DNA of 64,000 nt from Bacillus methanolicus PB1 (GCF_000262755.1 NZ_AFEU01000001.1:62001-126000); one strand, 5' to 3'; shown: positions 53,728 to 62,728, counted from the stretch's first letter. A program made the numbers and translations. The notes: generated by a model not told the origin, from the sequence alone.

Positions 53728-56700
53728 TTAATTGACAAACTGAAATTTGGTCGTGCTGCCGCTCTGGGTTGAAATGACTTCCAGTCTCGCGTCGATCCGT
53801 TCTTTCAGCTCGGGTACGTGGGAAATGATACCGACAAGCCGGCCGCTGTTCTGAATATCAATCAAAGCCTCAATTGCCTGATCTAAAGATTCTGGATCAA
53901 GCGTCCCAAACCCTTCATCAATAAACATGGTTTCTAATGAGACTCCTCCGGCATAATTTTGAACAACATCAGCAAGTCCGAGTGCAAGCGAAAGGGCTGC
54001 CTTAAAACTTTCTCCGCCGGAAAGTGTTTTTACATGGCGTTCTCGGCCTGTATATTGGTCAAAAACAAGAAGCTCAAGTCCGCTTTGTACATTTCCCTTT
54101 GAACGGTCGGTTTTTCTTAGGAGCTGATAGCGGCCGCTTGTCATTTTGGCCAGTCGAATATTTGCTTCTCTTAAAATATCATCTAAAAAGGCCGCTAATA
54201 CATATCTTTCAAATGTGATCCGGTACGTATTTTGTCCCCGTGAAATATCATATAAGTGTCCGATGATTTTATACCGTTCTTCAAGGACCTTTATTTCCTC
54301 GTTGATATTTAAAACTTTTTTCAATATTTCTTCGTTATCCCTCTTTTTCATTAAGAGATTCATATATCGTTCCTGTAATTCTTTTATTTGATCGTTTAAT
54401 TGATTCAATTCGTTTGATAAACCGTCTACGTCAGGTTCTTTTACATCCTTTAACATTTCTGACAGTTCAAGGCATCGATCGTTGACAGACCGGTACTGTT
54501 CCCGATACGTTCGAACCTCAAGCTCCAGTTTCTTGATTTCGGTTTCCGATCTTATCGCCTCGCTATACTCCTTATATGTAGGAAACCCTTGTCCAATCAT
54601 GCTGTTTTTAAAAGATTCTCTTTCAGCCGCCAATTTTATCTCTGTTTCAGCTACTTGCTTTTTCACTGTTTCATAGCGGGCATTTTCGGTCGCATACTTT
54701 TCCTTCACATTTTGGAACTGCTGTTGTGCCTGTTCCAGCCTTCTTTGCAGTTCGTCTCTCCGGTTCAATGCACGTTGAAGCTCTGTTTCAAACTTTCCTT
54801 CTGATCGAAGTTGTTCGGGTATGCTATCCATCAGTCTTGTCAGATTCGTTTTCTTTTCAGTGAATTGAATTGTGATCTCATGAACCTTTGATGAATACTG
54901 TTGAATCTCCGCTTGAAATTTTGCCTTCTTTTCTTCGCATTGCTCCAGTTCAGTGATTATTTGTACAAGCTTTTGCTGCTGCTCTTTTAGGCGCTGCTGG
55001 CTTTCAGTCAGCTTTTTTCTTTTCGATTCGAATGAAAGTTTTACTGCTTCCAGCTGTTCACTCTGAAAGTCCGGGATTTCATGAATGATTTCTGAAAGTT
55101 GTTCTTGAACAGAGTGTTCTAATGATTGAACTTGTGATTTTATTTCAAACAAGGCCGACTCAGCTGTTGATTTTTCTTTTTCAAGGAGAAGAGCCTGCTG
55201 CTTTGCTGCCTTTATATCTGTTTCTTCAGGTATCACATCTTGAGCGAATGCTGCCGGGTTCGGATGGTGTTCGGATCCGCAAACGGGACAAGCTTTGCCG
55301 GGCGCAAGTTGTCCGGCGAGCACCGCCGCCTGTCCATGTAGCCATTTTTCCTCTAAATACTCTGTCAAGTCTTTTGCATCTTGATACCGTGCATTTGCAT
55401 GTTCATACGCCGCATTTTTTTCCTTTAACAATGCAACTGATTTTTCATAACGTTTTGCCAGCAGTTCATACTTATTCAGCCGTTTCCATGTGGCCTCCAG
55501 CTTTTCAAGTTTTCTTTCATTTTCGATATAAAAAAGCTGATTTTTTTCATATTCTTGTTTTTCCATATTCAGATTTTTAATCTGTTCTTCTGTCTTTAAT
55601 AGAAGGTTTTCTGCTGTCTGCTTGTCCATTTTTGCCTGATCTAAAAGATAATGCAATTGATTTGCTTCCTTCTCAATGACAGAAAACGAGCGGACATCTG
55701 TTTCAATATTTTGCAGGCGATTTACGAGATTAGAAGCTTCTAAACGTTCTTGTTCACGTTCTTTTTCCGTTTGAAGTTCAGCTTCTTTAGCTGTTAACTC
55801 TATACCGATTGATTGCACATTCGAATGGATCTTCTCCATCTCTTGTACGAGTTGATCTAAATCGTTTTTTAATCTGCGGCAAAGCTGCTCTTGTTGGGAA
55901 AGCAATGCTGCTTTCAAGGCAAGTGTTATTTCCTGCTCTTTTTTTTCAAACAGCTCTTTTTGAGATTCCAATTCGTTCATTCGTGCCTTTAAATCCTCCA
56001 ACGATTGAAGCTGTTTCGCGATCGTTTGAGCCTCATACAATTTTTGCTGAAGTTTGTCCCGTTCCGTTTGTTTTTCCCTTCCTTCTTTTTCTAAATGCTC
56101 AAGACTTTTATCCATCATATTAATCTCATCAGTCAATAACGGGATTATCAGTGCGTCATTCACACTGTCAGCTTCGACATACTCTTTTAACCCCTGACTG
56201 TTAACTGCATGAATCGATCGAAGAACGCGTTCGCGCTGCAAGATATGATCTTCCACTTTGTTTTTCAGCTCAAGTGCTTCTTCTTTCAATTTTTCTTCAA
56301 TTTTTTTATAAATTTCCGTGTGGAACAATCGTTGAAGAATCACTTCTTTTTCTTTGCTGTCAGAAGTGAGCAGCTTCCGGAATTCTCCTTGAGGGATCAT
56401 GACAATTTGCCGGAACTGGTTTGAGTCAATTTGCATGATTTCTTTTATTTTTTCATCAACTTCACGGATATTTGAAGCAATTAGCTGTTTTTCCCCTTTT
56501 TCGTTGTAAACATATAATTCGGCTTTTGCGCCGATTGCAGTATACCCATCACCCCGTTCCTTTCGTTTTTCCTGCTGTGGTGAGCGTATAATGTGGTATG
56601 TCTTTTGCCTTAAGGAAAATTCGAGCGAAACTTCTGTTAAGACATCATCTTTGGCAAACTGGCTTCTGAGTTCATGACCGCTCCGGTCTTCACCGCTTGC

Positions 56701-56865
56701 TTTCCCGTATATGGCATAACTGATTCCATCAAAGATTGTCGTTTTTCCCGAACCGGTTTTTCCAGAAATGACAAACATCGTTCTGTTTCCTAATAATGTA
56801 AAATCAATCGTTTCCGTTCCGGCATAAGGGCCGAACGCTTGCATTGTCAGTTTCAAAGGCCTCAT
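53728..56865 (-). CDS. sbcC: exonuclease SbcC (SMC-like ATPase)
   Basis: The 1045-residue protein has an N-terminal Walker A (GKTGSGKTTIFDGISYAIYG, residues about 34-53), long coiled coils and, near the centre, the zinc-hook CPVCGSEHHP, then the signature LSGGESFKAALSLALGLAD and Walker B/D-loop MFIDEGFGTLDPESL at the end. It is the Rad50-type partner of SbcD and cleaves hairpins and protein-bound DNA ends. Its ATG overlaps the sbcD stop by 4 bp. Confidence 0.95.
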   Translation of the reverse strand: MRPLKLTMQAFGPYAGTETIDFTLLGNRTMFVISGKTGSGKTTIFDGISYAIYGKASGEDRSGHELRSQFAKDDVLTEVSLEFSLRQKTYHIIRSPQQEKRKERGDGYTAIGAKAELYVYNEKGEKQLIASNIREVDEKIKEIMQIDSNQFRQIVMIPQGEFRKLLTSDSKEKEVILQRLFHTEIYKKIEEKLKEEALELKNKVEDHILQRERVLRSIHAVNSQGLKEYVEADSVNDALIIPLLTDEINMMDKSLEHLEKEGREKQTERDKLQQKLYEAQTIAKQLQSLEDLKARMNELESQKELFEKKEQEITLALKAALLSQQEQLCRRLKNDLDQLVQEMEKIHSNVQSIGIELTAKEAELQTEKEREQERLEASNLVNRLQNIETDVRSFSVIEKEANQLHYLLDQAKMDKQTAENLLLKTEEQIKNLNMEKQEYEKNQLFYIENERKLEKLEATWKRLNKYELLAKRYEKSVALLKEKNAAYEHANARYQDAKDLTEYLEEKWLHGQAAVLAGQLAPGKACPVCGSEHHPNPAAFAQDVIPEETDIKAAKQQALLLEKEKSTAESALFEIKSQVQSLEHSVQEQLSEIIHEIPDFQSEQLEAVKLSFESKRKKLTESQQRLKEQQQKLVQIITELEQCEEKKAKFQAEIQQYSSKVHEITIQFTEKKTNLTRLMDSIPEQLRSEGKFETELQRALNRRDELQRRLEQAQQQFQNVKEKYATENARYETVKKQVAETEIKLAAERESFKNSMIGQGFPTYKEYSEAIRSETEIKKLELEVRTYREQYRSVNDRCLELSEMLKDVKEPDVDGLSNELNQLNDQIKELQERYMNLLMKKRDNEEILKKVLNINEEIKVLEERYKIIGHLYDISRGQNTYRITFERYVLAAFLDDILREANIRLAKMTSGRYQLLRKTDRSKGNVQSGLELLVFDQYTGRERHVKTLSGGESFKAALSLALGLADVVQNYAGGVSLETMFIDEGFGTLDPESLDQAIEALIDIQNSGRLVGIISHVPELKERIDARLEVISTQSGSTTKFQFVN

Positions 56866-58007
56866 CGCGCCCCCTCCTCTTTCAGAGCTTTTTCAATTAC
56901 GTCTGCCATAATCTCTTTTTTATCCTGTGTAAACTCTGAGGTGGTCATCTCGTGATAAAATTGCGCAAACAAATCAAGTTCTGATTTTTTCTCTTCTTTA
57001 ATTGAAATAAACGTTTTTTTTGTTTTTGCGTCTGTTAACTCCAACTTTCTTTCAAGATGAAGAACATTTGGGTAGACTTGGCGCAGTTTATTGATTGGAT
57101 CGATGAGAGCCCCTTCATCAAGCAATGTAACTTTTAAATAGTCATTGCACGATTGTTTTTCGTAGAAAGCCGGGTCAAGCAGCTCCTCCAGGTACCCTTC
57201 GATTTCCCTCAAATCCTGCTTTGGCTTGAGCGATTTATAGCGGATTGTAAAAGATCCGTTTCCTTCCATTTCAATAATGGATACAGACTTTTTTTGGTTG
57301 GCTTCGGAAAAAGAATATTTAAGAAGAGACCCGGAATATTTTATTTTCTCGTGTTGAAGCGCATCCGGACTATGAAGATGGCCGAGAGCCGCATATGAAA
57401 AAGATTCAAACAATTCAGCCCCGACACAGCCTGAACCCCCGACCGACAATGCTCGTTCTGAATCAGACGTTTTTCCTCCCAATACAAAAGCATGTCCAAC
57501 AAAAACATTTGGTTCATTTGTATTCATCGTCTCTTCCATTTTGCCGATCAATGCCTTCATGGCATCGTGGTGGGAATGGATCGTATCATCTTGGAGGAGC
57601 TGGCGTACAATACCGGGCTCAGCATAAGGAGCAAGATAAAAATTAACGCCGTTAATATGTATTGGCTGAAAATCATTCGTTAGTTTGCCTGTCAAGTAAA
57701 ATTGGCTTTGCCGATACCAGGAGCTTCCAAAAGACAGCCTTTCAGCACTGTCATGATTGCCCGCAACAGCCACAACAGGTGTTTTTAAATCAACATTTAT
57801 TTTAAACAATATTTCATCTAACAGCTCTACTGCGCTTGTGGGAGGGACAGAGCGGTCATAAAGATCTCCAGCAATCACAACTGCATCCGGTTTTTCTTCT
57901 TCAACAAGCTCTACAAACTGGCGAAGCACCTCCCGCTGGTCTTCTGTCATATATATCCCGTGCACTAATTTTCCTAAATGCCAGTCTGCTGTATGTATAA
58001 ATTTCAC
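56862..58007 (-). CDS. sbcD: exonuclease SbcD (Mre11-type nuclease)
   Basis: The 381-residue metallophosphoesterase has FIHTADWHLGKLVHG at the start, AVVIAGDLYDRSVPP, VAVAGNHDSAERL and ALGHLHSPD, the metal-ligand motifs. The GTG at 58007 is seven bases after AGAGGT; a GTG at 58016 would sit on that site. Operon with sbcC. A LexA-type box lies 87 bp upstream. Confidence 0.95.
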   Translation of the reverse strand: MKFIHTADWHLGKLVHGIYMTEDQREVLRQFVELVEEEKPDAVVIAGDLYDRSVPPTSAVELLDEILFKINVDLKTPVVAVAGNHDSAERLSFGSSWYRQSQFYLTGKLTNDFQPIHINGVNFYLAPYAEPGIVRQLLQDDTIHSHHDAMKALIGKMEETMNTNEPNVFVGHAFVLGGKTSDSERALSVGGSGCVGAELFESFSYAALGHLHSPDALQHEKIKYSGSLLKYSFSEANQKKSVSIIEMEGNGSFTIRYKSLKPKQDLREIEGYLEELLDPAFYEKQSCNDYLKVTLLDEGALIDPINKLRQVYPNVLHLERKLELTDAKTKKTFISIKEEKKSELDLFAQFYHEMTTSEFTQDKKEIMADVIEKALKEEGAR

Positions 58008-58093
58008 GACTGCCACCTCTCATTCTCTCATTTATCAATGTTATTATTATAGCAAAACGGAAGAACATAAAACGTAAACAAAAACAGCGAAAG

Positions 58094-58105
58094 GAACATT
58101 TGTTC
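58094..58105. promoter_or_regulatory. LexA (SOS) box upstream of sbcDC
   Basis: GAAC-ATTT-GTTC, flanked as GGAAC/GTTCC, fits the Gram-positive LexA/DinR box GAAC-N4-GTTC. On the sbcD strand a TATAAT lies six bases upstream of it, so the box would sit at or just after the transcription start and repress. Confidence 0.6.
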
Positions 58106-58180
58106 CTTTTATTATAGCAAACAAATGGAAACATCTACCTCAAATTAGCCTTTTGACAAACATTTGCTTAAAAAAATTAA

Positions 58181-58210
58181 AACAGCCCAGCCAAAAATGG
58201 CTGAGCTGTT
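58181..58210 (-). terminator. terminator of the cold-shock gene
   Basis: AACAGCCCAGCCA pairs with TGGCTGAGCTGTT, with a small internal mismatch, around AAAA; on the minus strand a T-rich run follows. Confidence 0.8.
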
Positions 58211-58224
58211 GAAGTCCGTCTTCA

Positions 58225-58425
58225 TTATTTTTTTACAACGTTTGAAGCTTGAGGTCCGCGAGCACCTTCAACCACTTCAAATGTAACTTCTTGGCCTTCT
58301 TCTAAAGTTTTAAAACCTTCAGATTGGATTGCAGAGTAATGTACGAATACGTCGTTTCCATCTTCTGCTTCGATGAATCCGAAACCTTTTTCAGAGTTAA
58401 ACCATTTTACTTTACCATTTTTCAT
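58225..58425 (-). CDS. csp: cold shock protein (CspA family)
   Basis: The 66-residue protein has [20 protein letters not shown] (RNP1 KGFGFI) and DVFVHYSAI (RNP2), the complete fold of CspA/CspB/CspD proteins. It binds single-stranded RNA and acts as an RNA chaperone. AGGAGG is spaced normally. A SigA promoter at 58578-58606 predicts a leader of about 145 nt, as usual for cold-shock mRNAs whose leader controls translation by temperature. Confidence 0.95.
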   Translation of the reverse strand: MKNGKVKWFNSEKGFGFIEAEDGNDVFVHYSAIQSEGFKTLEEGQEVTFEVVEGARGPQASNVVKK

Positions 58426-58577
58426 TAAAAAAAATCCTCCTATTGGCTTTCGAAAAAACCATGTGTTAATTTTTAACCTGTTTACAACGTATAGCTTTCC
58501 TTACATTACTCATCCAATCGTTTGTAACATTGAATAAGCTTATTGCAAAAATCTAAACAGTTGCAAAGGCTGATTTA

Positions 58578-58606
58578 AATTTACCAAAATTAATTACAAT
58601 TGTCAA
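58578..58606 (-). promoter_or_regulatory. SigA promoter of the cold-shock gene
   Basis: On the minus strand TTGACA, 17 bases, TAAATT: a full-consensus -35 with good spacing. It gives a long 5' untranslated leader down to the ATG at 58425. Confidence 0.7.
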
Positions 58607-58638
58607 GTTTGACTTTTGATGTGGCAGTTTTATTATGT

Positions 58639-59520
58639 TTAAAGTTTTAAGGAAGAATCCGTTAGAATAATTGGATACTTTTCAGCTAATTGGCGTAACT
58701 CTTTATCGGTCTCTTCTTCAAATCCTGGAATTGAAGTAGTGCAGTCTTCTAATAGGTATAAAGTATAATCTTTATGATTGATCGATTCGAAACTTTCAAC
58801 AATTTGTTTAACAGATTCCAACACGCAATGGGATTTAGCTTCTCCGCCAATAATTATCTGTTTGTATTTGGATAAATCTTGAATGAACTGTTCGTTCGTT
58901 GAATCTTCTCTCGAGTATTCCGGTTTGAAAATACCATACATTTCACTGATTGGATTAAGACCTTTTGTTACATATCGGACATCTCTTTCTTTGTATAAGG
59001 AATAAGCTAATAAAACATTTGATAACTGGGGTTCTAATGATGCTCCAAATGAACCTTGCAGACAATGAAAGGGCCAGATCATTAATTGTTTTTTACCGGA
59101 AGATTCTAAACCTTTCACATACTCAATGCTTTCTTTTTCGTAATAAACAGGTTTCCAAATGGTGTTTTCTATGTCTTTGCTTGTGATGATTGTATAAGGT
59201 TTCGGATGTTCTCCTTCAGAATTAACCCACCATGTCGAATGAAAAATTTGATTCGTAGTATGTGTATCCAAGCTCATATAAATATCATCAATCGCATCAG
59301 CGTTTTCGTAAATGAACCGTGCAAAATTCTTTACATCTGAAAAGGAATTTGGAACGGGAAGGCTGCCATTTTCTAAGAAATCATTTTGAAAGTCAATTCC
59401 TAACAAAAGGATATCCTTTTTATTGGCAGAATCACGTTTCCCGCCGATTTTGTCGATGGCTAATGGCGTTACTTGACCAACTTTATCTTTTTGAAACCAA
59501 TTTTCAAATGAACCTTTCAT
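58639..59520 (-). CDS. isochorismatase-fold cysteine hydrolase (nicotinamidase-like)
   Basis: The 293-residue protein has LLLGIDFQNDFLENGSLPVP (catalytic Asp), SLDTHTTNQIFHSTWW and IIIGGEAKSHCVLESVKQIV with the nucleophile Cys. It is longer than typical PncA (about 180-210) and has a longer insert in the middle. It could hydrolyse nicotinamide or another amide. The ATG at 59520 follows AAAGGGG; the GTG at 59529 sits on it. Confidence 0.75.
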   Translation of the reverse strand: MKGSFENWFQKDKVGQVTPLAIDKIGGKRDSANKKDILLLGIDFQNDFLENGSLPVPNSFSDVKNFARFIYENADAIDDIYMSLDTHTTNQIFHSTWWVNSEGEHPKPYTIITSKDIENTIWKPVYYEKESIEYVKGLESSGKKQLMIWPFHCLQGSFGASLEPQLSNVLLAYSLYKERDVRYVTKGLNPISEMYGIFKPEYSREDSTNEQFIQDLSKYKQIIIGGEAKSHCVLESVKQIVESFESINHKDYTLYLLEDCTTSIPGFEEETDKELRQLAEKYPIILTDSSLKL

Positions 59521-59677
59521 TATTAACACCCCTTTTGTGTGTTATTATTTTACATTGTTTTTATAATGTCAATTTATTAGCGACCAAAAAGATAAATGAA
59601 TTGATAAAATTTGAGAAATCGCAAAAATATTTTTCGTATTTTTTTATACATTTGAGATAAAATTTCATATTATTAAC

Positions 59678-59848
59678 GGCTTATTTATTGGGATAAGGGC
59701 TCATTTTTCCAAATGACGGCTCATATTTTCGGATGAAGGATCATTTATCGAAATGAAGGCTCATTTTTTCATATAAAGGCTTATAAAATCAAATAAAAAC
59801 TCATATTTTCAAATAAAAGCTCATATATCAAAATAAGAGCTCATAACC
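59678..59848. repeat. degenerate 20-bp tandem array (array 2)
   Basis: Eight units start every 20 bp from 59678 to 59818, followed by a partial unit. Typical form: GGCTCATATTTTC-AAATAAA. It reaches into the last codons of the 59828 gene, so array sequence is translated there. Same unit as array 1 at 47151, 12.5 kb away. Confidence 0.85.
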
Positions 59849-60649
59849 TTCCCGTGAACTTGATCCGGAGCGGGTTAGGCCTTCTTTAACTATTTCAAAA
59901 TACTCCTCATCCAACATTTTATTGCAAATCCCCCAATAATAGCCGAAAATGTTTTTGATCCTTGTCTTTTTCAGTTTAATATTCCTTACCAATTGCTTAA
60001 ACGCTTTTACTGCCAATTCAAGCTTGTCCTCTTCTTTGTAATAAGAAAGCCATCGAGTGCTCACTCGAACAACTTTGTAAAATTCCTCGATCGTCCAGGC
60101 ATCATCATAGAAACATTTCACAAGGTTTGTAAAAGCAGATGGGATTTTATTACTGACGAATGAAGAGTTTAGCGCCATTTTACGTTTATTTTTTTGATTG
60201 ATAGTTTCATTCTTTGATGGTTTCTTATTTGGTACTTCAATTGATTCCGCGTCTGCTGCATCATTTAAAATAGATGACGCGTCTTGCTTTGCCGGGTATT
60301 TTTGAAAGACATAAACGCTGTGGGCTTGTCTGCCATTTTGGGATTGAGTATGAATCACATGAATTAAGCCATACTTTTTCGCTTTTCTTAACATACGTTC
60401 AAAAGTGGAACGGCTAATGCCGCCCATTTCAGAATGTTGATGGGTTGCAGATACAATCGTTTGAATTTTCGCATTGCAAACCCCTGGAATCTTTGCAGAA
60501 AAACGTACAAGCCTTTTTAGCGCGATCGTTTCACTTTTCGTAAACTGATCTTTCAAATCTGTCAACCACTGTTCAAAATGATTATTGAAATCCTTCAAAT
60601 TACGAAACTGCGATAGATCTTTAAAATTTTCAATTCTCCCCGACTGCAT
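59828..60649 (-). CDS. winged-helix-like protein of unknown function
   Basis: The 273-residue protein has an N-terminal helical part (MQSGRIENFKDLSQFRNL), a winged-helix-like block (GGISRSTFERMLRKAKKYGL) that resembles replication-initiator or DnaD-related DNA-binding domains, and a charged C-terminal half. I know similar Bacillus proteins without assigned function. The start lies just after a hairpin with T-run (60651-60677), and the last codons are part of the 20-bp array. DNA binding is inference. Confidence 0.7.
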   Translation of the reverse strand: MQSGRIENFKDLSQFRNLKDFNNHFEQWLTDLKDQFTKSETIALKRLVRFSAKIPGVCNAKIQTIVSATHQHSEMGGISRSTFERMLRKAKKYGLIHVIHTQSQNGRQAHSVYVFQKYPAKQDASSILNDAADAESIEVPNKKPSKNETINQKNKRKMALNSSFVSNKIPSAFTNLVKCFYDDAWTIEEFYKVVRVSTRWLSYYKEEDKLELAVKAFKQLVRNIKLKKTRIKNIFGYYWGICNKMLDEEYFEIVKEGLTRSGSSSREGYELLF

Positions 60650-60650
60650 G

Positions 60651-60677
60651 AAAAATGCCCCTTTCTTTTTGGGGCAT
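60651..60677 (-). promoter_or_regulatory. terminator/SD-sequestering hairpin in front of the 59828 gene
   Basis: On the minus strand ATGCCCC, nine bases, GGGGCAT, then TTTTT and the ATG one base later. The right arm contains the only ribosome-site-like sequence (AAAGGGG). When folded, it would both terminate transcription and hide the site. Confidence 0.5.
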
Positions 60678-60855
60678 ACTCTTTCAATTTAATTGTTGTT
60701 TTGCTGCCCCAACTTCTTTCCACTCGTTATATATAAAGAAAGAAGGCAAAAGGACATAGTTCCAAAAACTTCGAAGAATTTGTTCCGATCAAATAAAGTT
60801 CATTTCCTTGAAAGGTTTACGTATTAGCTTTATAATAAATTTTGTCTTAAATATT

Positions 60856-60952
60856 GGGGCTGAACGGGGTACTGGTGTCCCCCACGGTCTTCAAAACCGC
60901 TCGAGAGGCGCGTGTCGTCTCTGGTGGGTTCGATTCCCACGCAGTCCCGCCA
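60856..60952 (+). tRNA. selC: tRNA-Sec (UCA anticodon)
   Basis: The 97-nt sequence begins GGGGCTGAACGGGG and ends CAGTCCCGCCA. The anticodon loop CTTCAAA has TCA as anticodon within GGTC/GACC-like pairing (CGGTCTTCAAAACCG). A long variable arm (GAGAGGCGCGTGTCGTCTC) and T-arm GTGGGTTCGATTCCCAC follow, and CCA is encoded. UCA reads UGA. The extended length and long extra arm identify tRNA-Sec. It pairs functionally with selB at 49597. Confidence 0.92.
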
Positions 60953-61135
60953 ATTAAACTTTCAACCTGACTTCAGTTTTAATCAAGGATTATACTACTA
61001 AAGTACGTATGCTTCATTCTACTCTTAAATTGTAACTACCCTCCCCCATTCCATATTACTTGTCTAAAAAGCCCCGAAAAGACTATAATTGAATGATAGA
61101 ATACGTTTTTGAAAATTGTTTTGTAGGTGAATGCA

Positions 61136-61561
61136 ATGCTTGAAGGCTGGTTTTTATGGTTTATCTTGTTCTGGATTGTCGTACTCATTTCTTCTTTTGC
61201 AATCGGCGGATTTTTTATGTTCCGCAAGTTTTTGAAAAGGCTGCCGAAAGAAGACGGGAAGTCTGAACTGGATTGGGAAGAATATTATGTAAATGAGACC
61301 CGGCATTTATGGAAAGAGGAGCAGAAAGAACTTCTTGAAGATTTGGTCAGTCCTGTACCTGAATTATTCCGGGACGTTGCAAGGCAAAAAATTGCCGGCA
61401 TAATCGGCAAGCTTGCACTTAAAGAAAAAGCCGACCAAATTACAGAGGATCTCATCATACGGGGATACATTATCGCCACACCGAAACGTGACCATAAATT
61501 TCTGCGAAAAAAATTGTCCGAAAAGAAAATTGATCTCGCACCATATGAACATTTATTTTAG
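61136..61561 (+). CDS. yneK: YneK-like protein (DUF2621)
   Basis: The 141-residue protein has an N-terminal membrane helix (GWFLWFILFWIVVLISSFAI), then a cytosolic part with LDWEEYYVNETRHLWKEEQK, EELVSPVPELFRDVAR-like block and a C-terminal RGYIIATPKRDHKFLRK. It matches the DUF2621/YneK family that sits next to ccdA-ccdB-ccdC in Bacillus. The ATG at 61136 has TAGGTGAATGCA before it; the GTG-like start at 61127 sits on it. Confidence 0.85.
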   Translation: MLEGWFLWFILFWIVVLISSFAIGGFFMFRKFLKRLPKEDGKSELDWEEYYVNETRHLWKEEQKELLEDLVSPVPELFRDVARQKIAGIIGKLALKEKADQITEDLIIRGYIIATPKRDHKFLRKKLSEKKIDLAPYEHLF

Positions 61562-61588
61562 AACTGCCTGATTAATGGCAGTTTTTTA
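61562..61588 (+). terminator. terminator of yneK
   Basis: AACTGCC pairs with GGCAGTT around TGATTAAT, followed by TTTTATTT, directly after the stop. Confidence 0.85.
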
Positions 61589-61659
61589 TTTCCTTTTCGA
61601 ATAAGTACCTCCTTGCAAACGGGAACTATTGAAACAAACCTTATTTCTACCCAAAATAA

Positions 61660-61696
61660 AAAAGGGGCTGCCTTAAAAGCAAATGGTCAGACCCTT
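61660..61696. repeat. half GGTCAGACC-family element
   Basis: AAAAAAGGGGCTGCCTTAAAAG and GGTCAGACCCTTT are present without the right arm, ending at the ccdC stop. It seems a truncated copy of the repeat. Confidence 0.5.
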
Positions 61697-62185
61697 TCAG
61701 ATCGTTTTTGTATTCGTTGGTCCATTGATTTGATCAAACAGTTTTTTATAATTTACATACATGGCAATTCGCCAAGGCACGATCATTCCAAACGCGAGGA
61801 TCCAGAACATTCCGCTCAGCTCCCCATAATCAATTCGTGAACTTAAAATCGATTTTCCTATAATTCTGATGATCAGCAAACCGATAAGTATAAAGATAAA
61901 TGCTTTTGACCGTTTTAAATAAATTTCCTTATCACGTATTTCAAAAGTGGATGTTTTGATCAACAAAATTGAAAACAGCATCCCGACCGTTAATGCTTCC
62001 AATATTTCCATCGGAGTTACCCGGAACATTGGAAATAAAAACATGAGTGCGCCTGTACTCATAAAAATTGGCGGTAAAATGATTTTTTTTGCTGTAACAG
62101 GTCTTTTTGCGGCTTTTATCCGGACAAATATTACAAGAACAGCCATTCCGATCGCTCCAATAGACGAAGCAATAACCAAGTTCAT
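61697..62185 (-). CDS. ccdC: CcdC-like membrane protein (YneJ)
   Basis: The 162-residue protein has about four to five helices, IGAIGMAVLVIFVRIKAAKRP, KIILPPIFMSTGALMFLFPM, and FILIGLLIIRIIGK, with the RIDYGELSGMFW block. It fits CcdC of Bacillus, which is found with ccdA and ccdB. Its function is not known. Convergent with yneK. Confidence 0.85.
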   Translation of the reverse strand: MNLVIASSIGAIGMAVLVIFVRIKAAKRPVTAKKIILPPIFMSTGALMFLFPMFRVTPMEILEALTVGMLFSILLIKTSTFEIRDKEIYLKRSKAFIFILIGLLIIRIIGKSILSSRIDYGELSGMFWILAFGMIVPWRIAMYVNYKKLFDQINGPTNTKTI

Positions 62186-62311
62186 AAACCGTCATCCTTT
62201 TCACCATTTAGATTTGCACTATCATTATATCGTATACAATCTTTAAATGAAAATGATAATAAACCTATTTACAAAGATGTTCAGATGATCAAACTATTAT
62301 TTCCAAAAAAA

Positions 62312-62351
62312 AGGGCCAGACCCCTCCAATTGTCGGAGGGAATCAGCCCTT
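62312..62351 (-). terminator. short GGCCAGACC-family hairpin after ccdB
   Basis: AGGGC..CCCTCC pairs with GGAGGG..GCCCT; on the minus strand TTTTTTTGG follows. It lies 18 bp past the ccdB stop. Confidence 0.75.
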
Positions 62352-62368
62352 AAGCCGGTCCCTATTCT

Positions 62369-62728
62369 CTAATTTAAAACTCTGTTTATTGCATCAAGTA
62401 CTCGCGCTTCGTCAAACGGCTTGACGATAAAGTCCTTTGCCCCCGCCTCGATTGCTTCCACGACCATTTTTTGCTGCCCCATAGCAGAACACATGATTAC
62501 TTTTGCTTGTGGAAACTCCTTCTTTATTTCTCTGACGGCTTCAATTCCGCTCATTTCCGGCATCGTTATGTCCATTGTGACTAAATCGGGATTCAACTGG
62601 CGATACAATTCAATCGCATCTTTTCCATTCTCGCCTTCTCCAACGACTTCATGATTTGCTTTTTTTAAAATATTTGATAACGTAATTCTCATAAATTTTG
62701 CGTCATCAACAATTAAAATTCTTGCCAT
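62369..62728 (-). CDS. ccdB: CcdB: single-domain response regulator (YneI)
   Basis: The 119-residue CheY-like receiver has ILIVDDAKFMRITL, the phospho-acceptor Asp in LVTMDITMPEMSG, MCSAMG and FIVKPFD. No output domain. ATG 62728 follows AAGGGGGAGC; the longer frame to 62752 is not needed. In Bacillus ccdB sits between ccdA and ccdC; here the order is conserved. It likely connects to a sensor elsewhere. Confidence 0.9.
   Translation of the reverse strand: MARILIVDDAKFMRITLSNILKKANHEVVGEGENGKDAIELYRQLNPDLVTMDITMPEMSGIEAVREIKKEFPQAKVIMCSAMGQQKMVVEAIEAGAKDFIVKPFDEARVLDAINRVLN

Noticed and set aside
55122-55580. 152-residue open frame antisense to sbcC
   Set aside because: Shadow of the coiled-coil part of SbcC.
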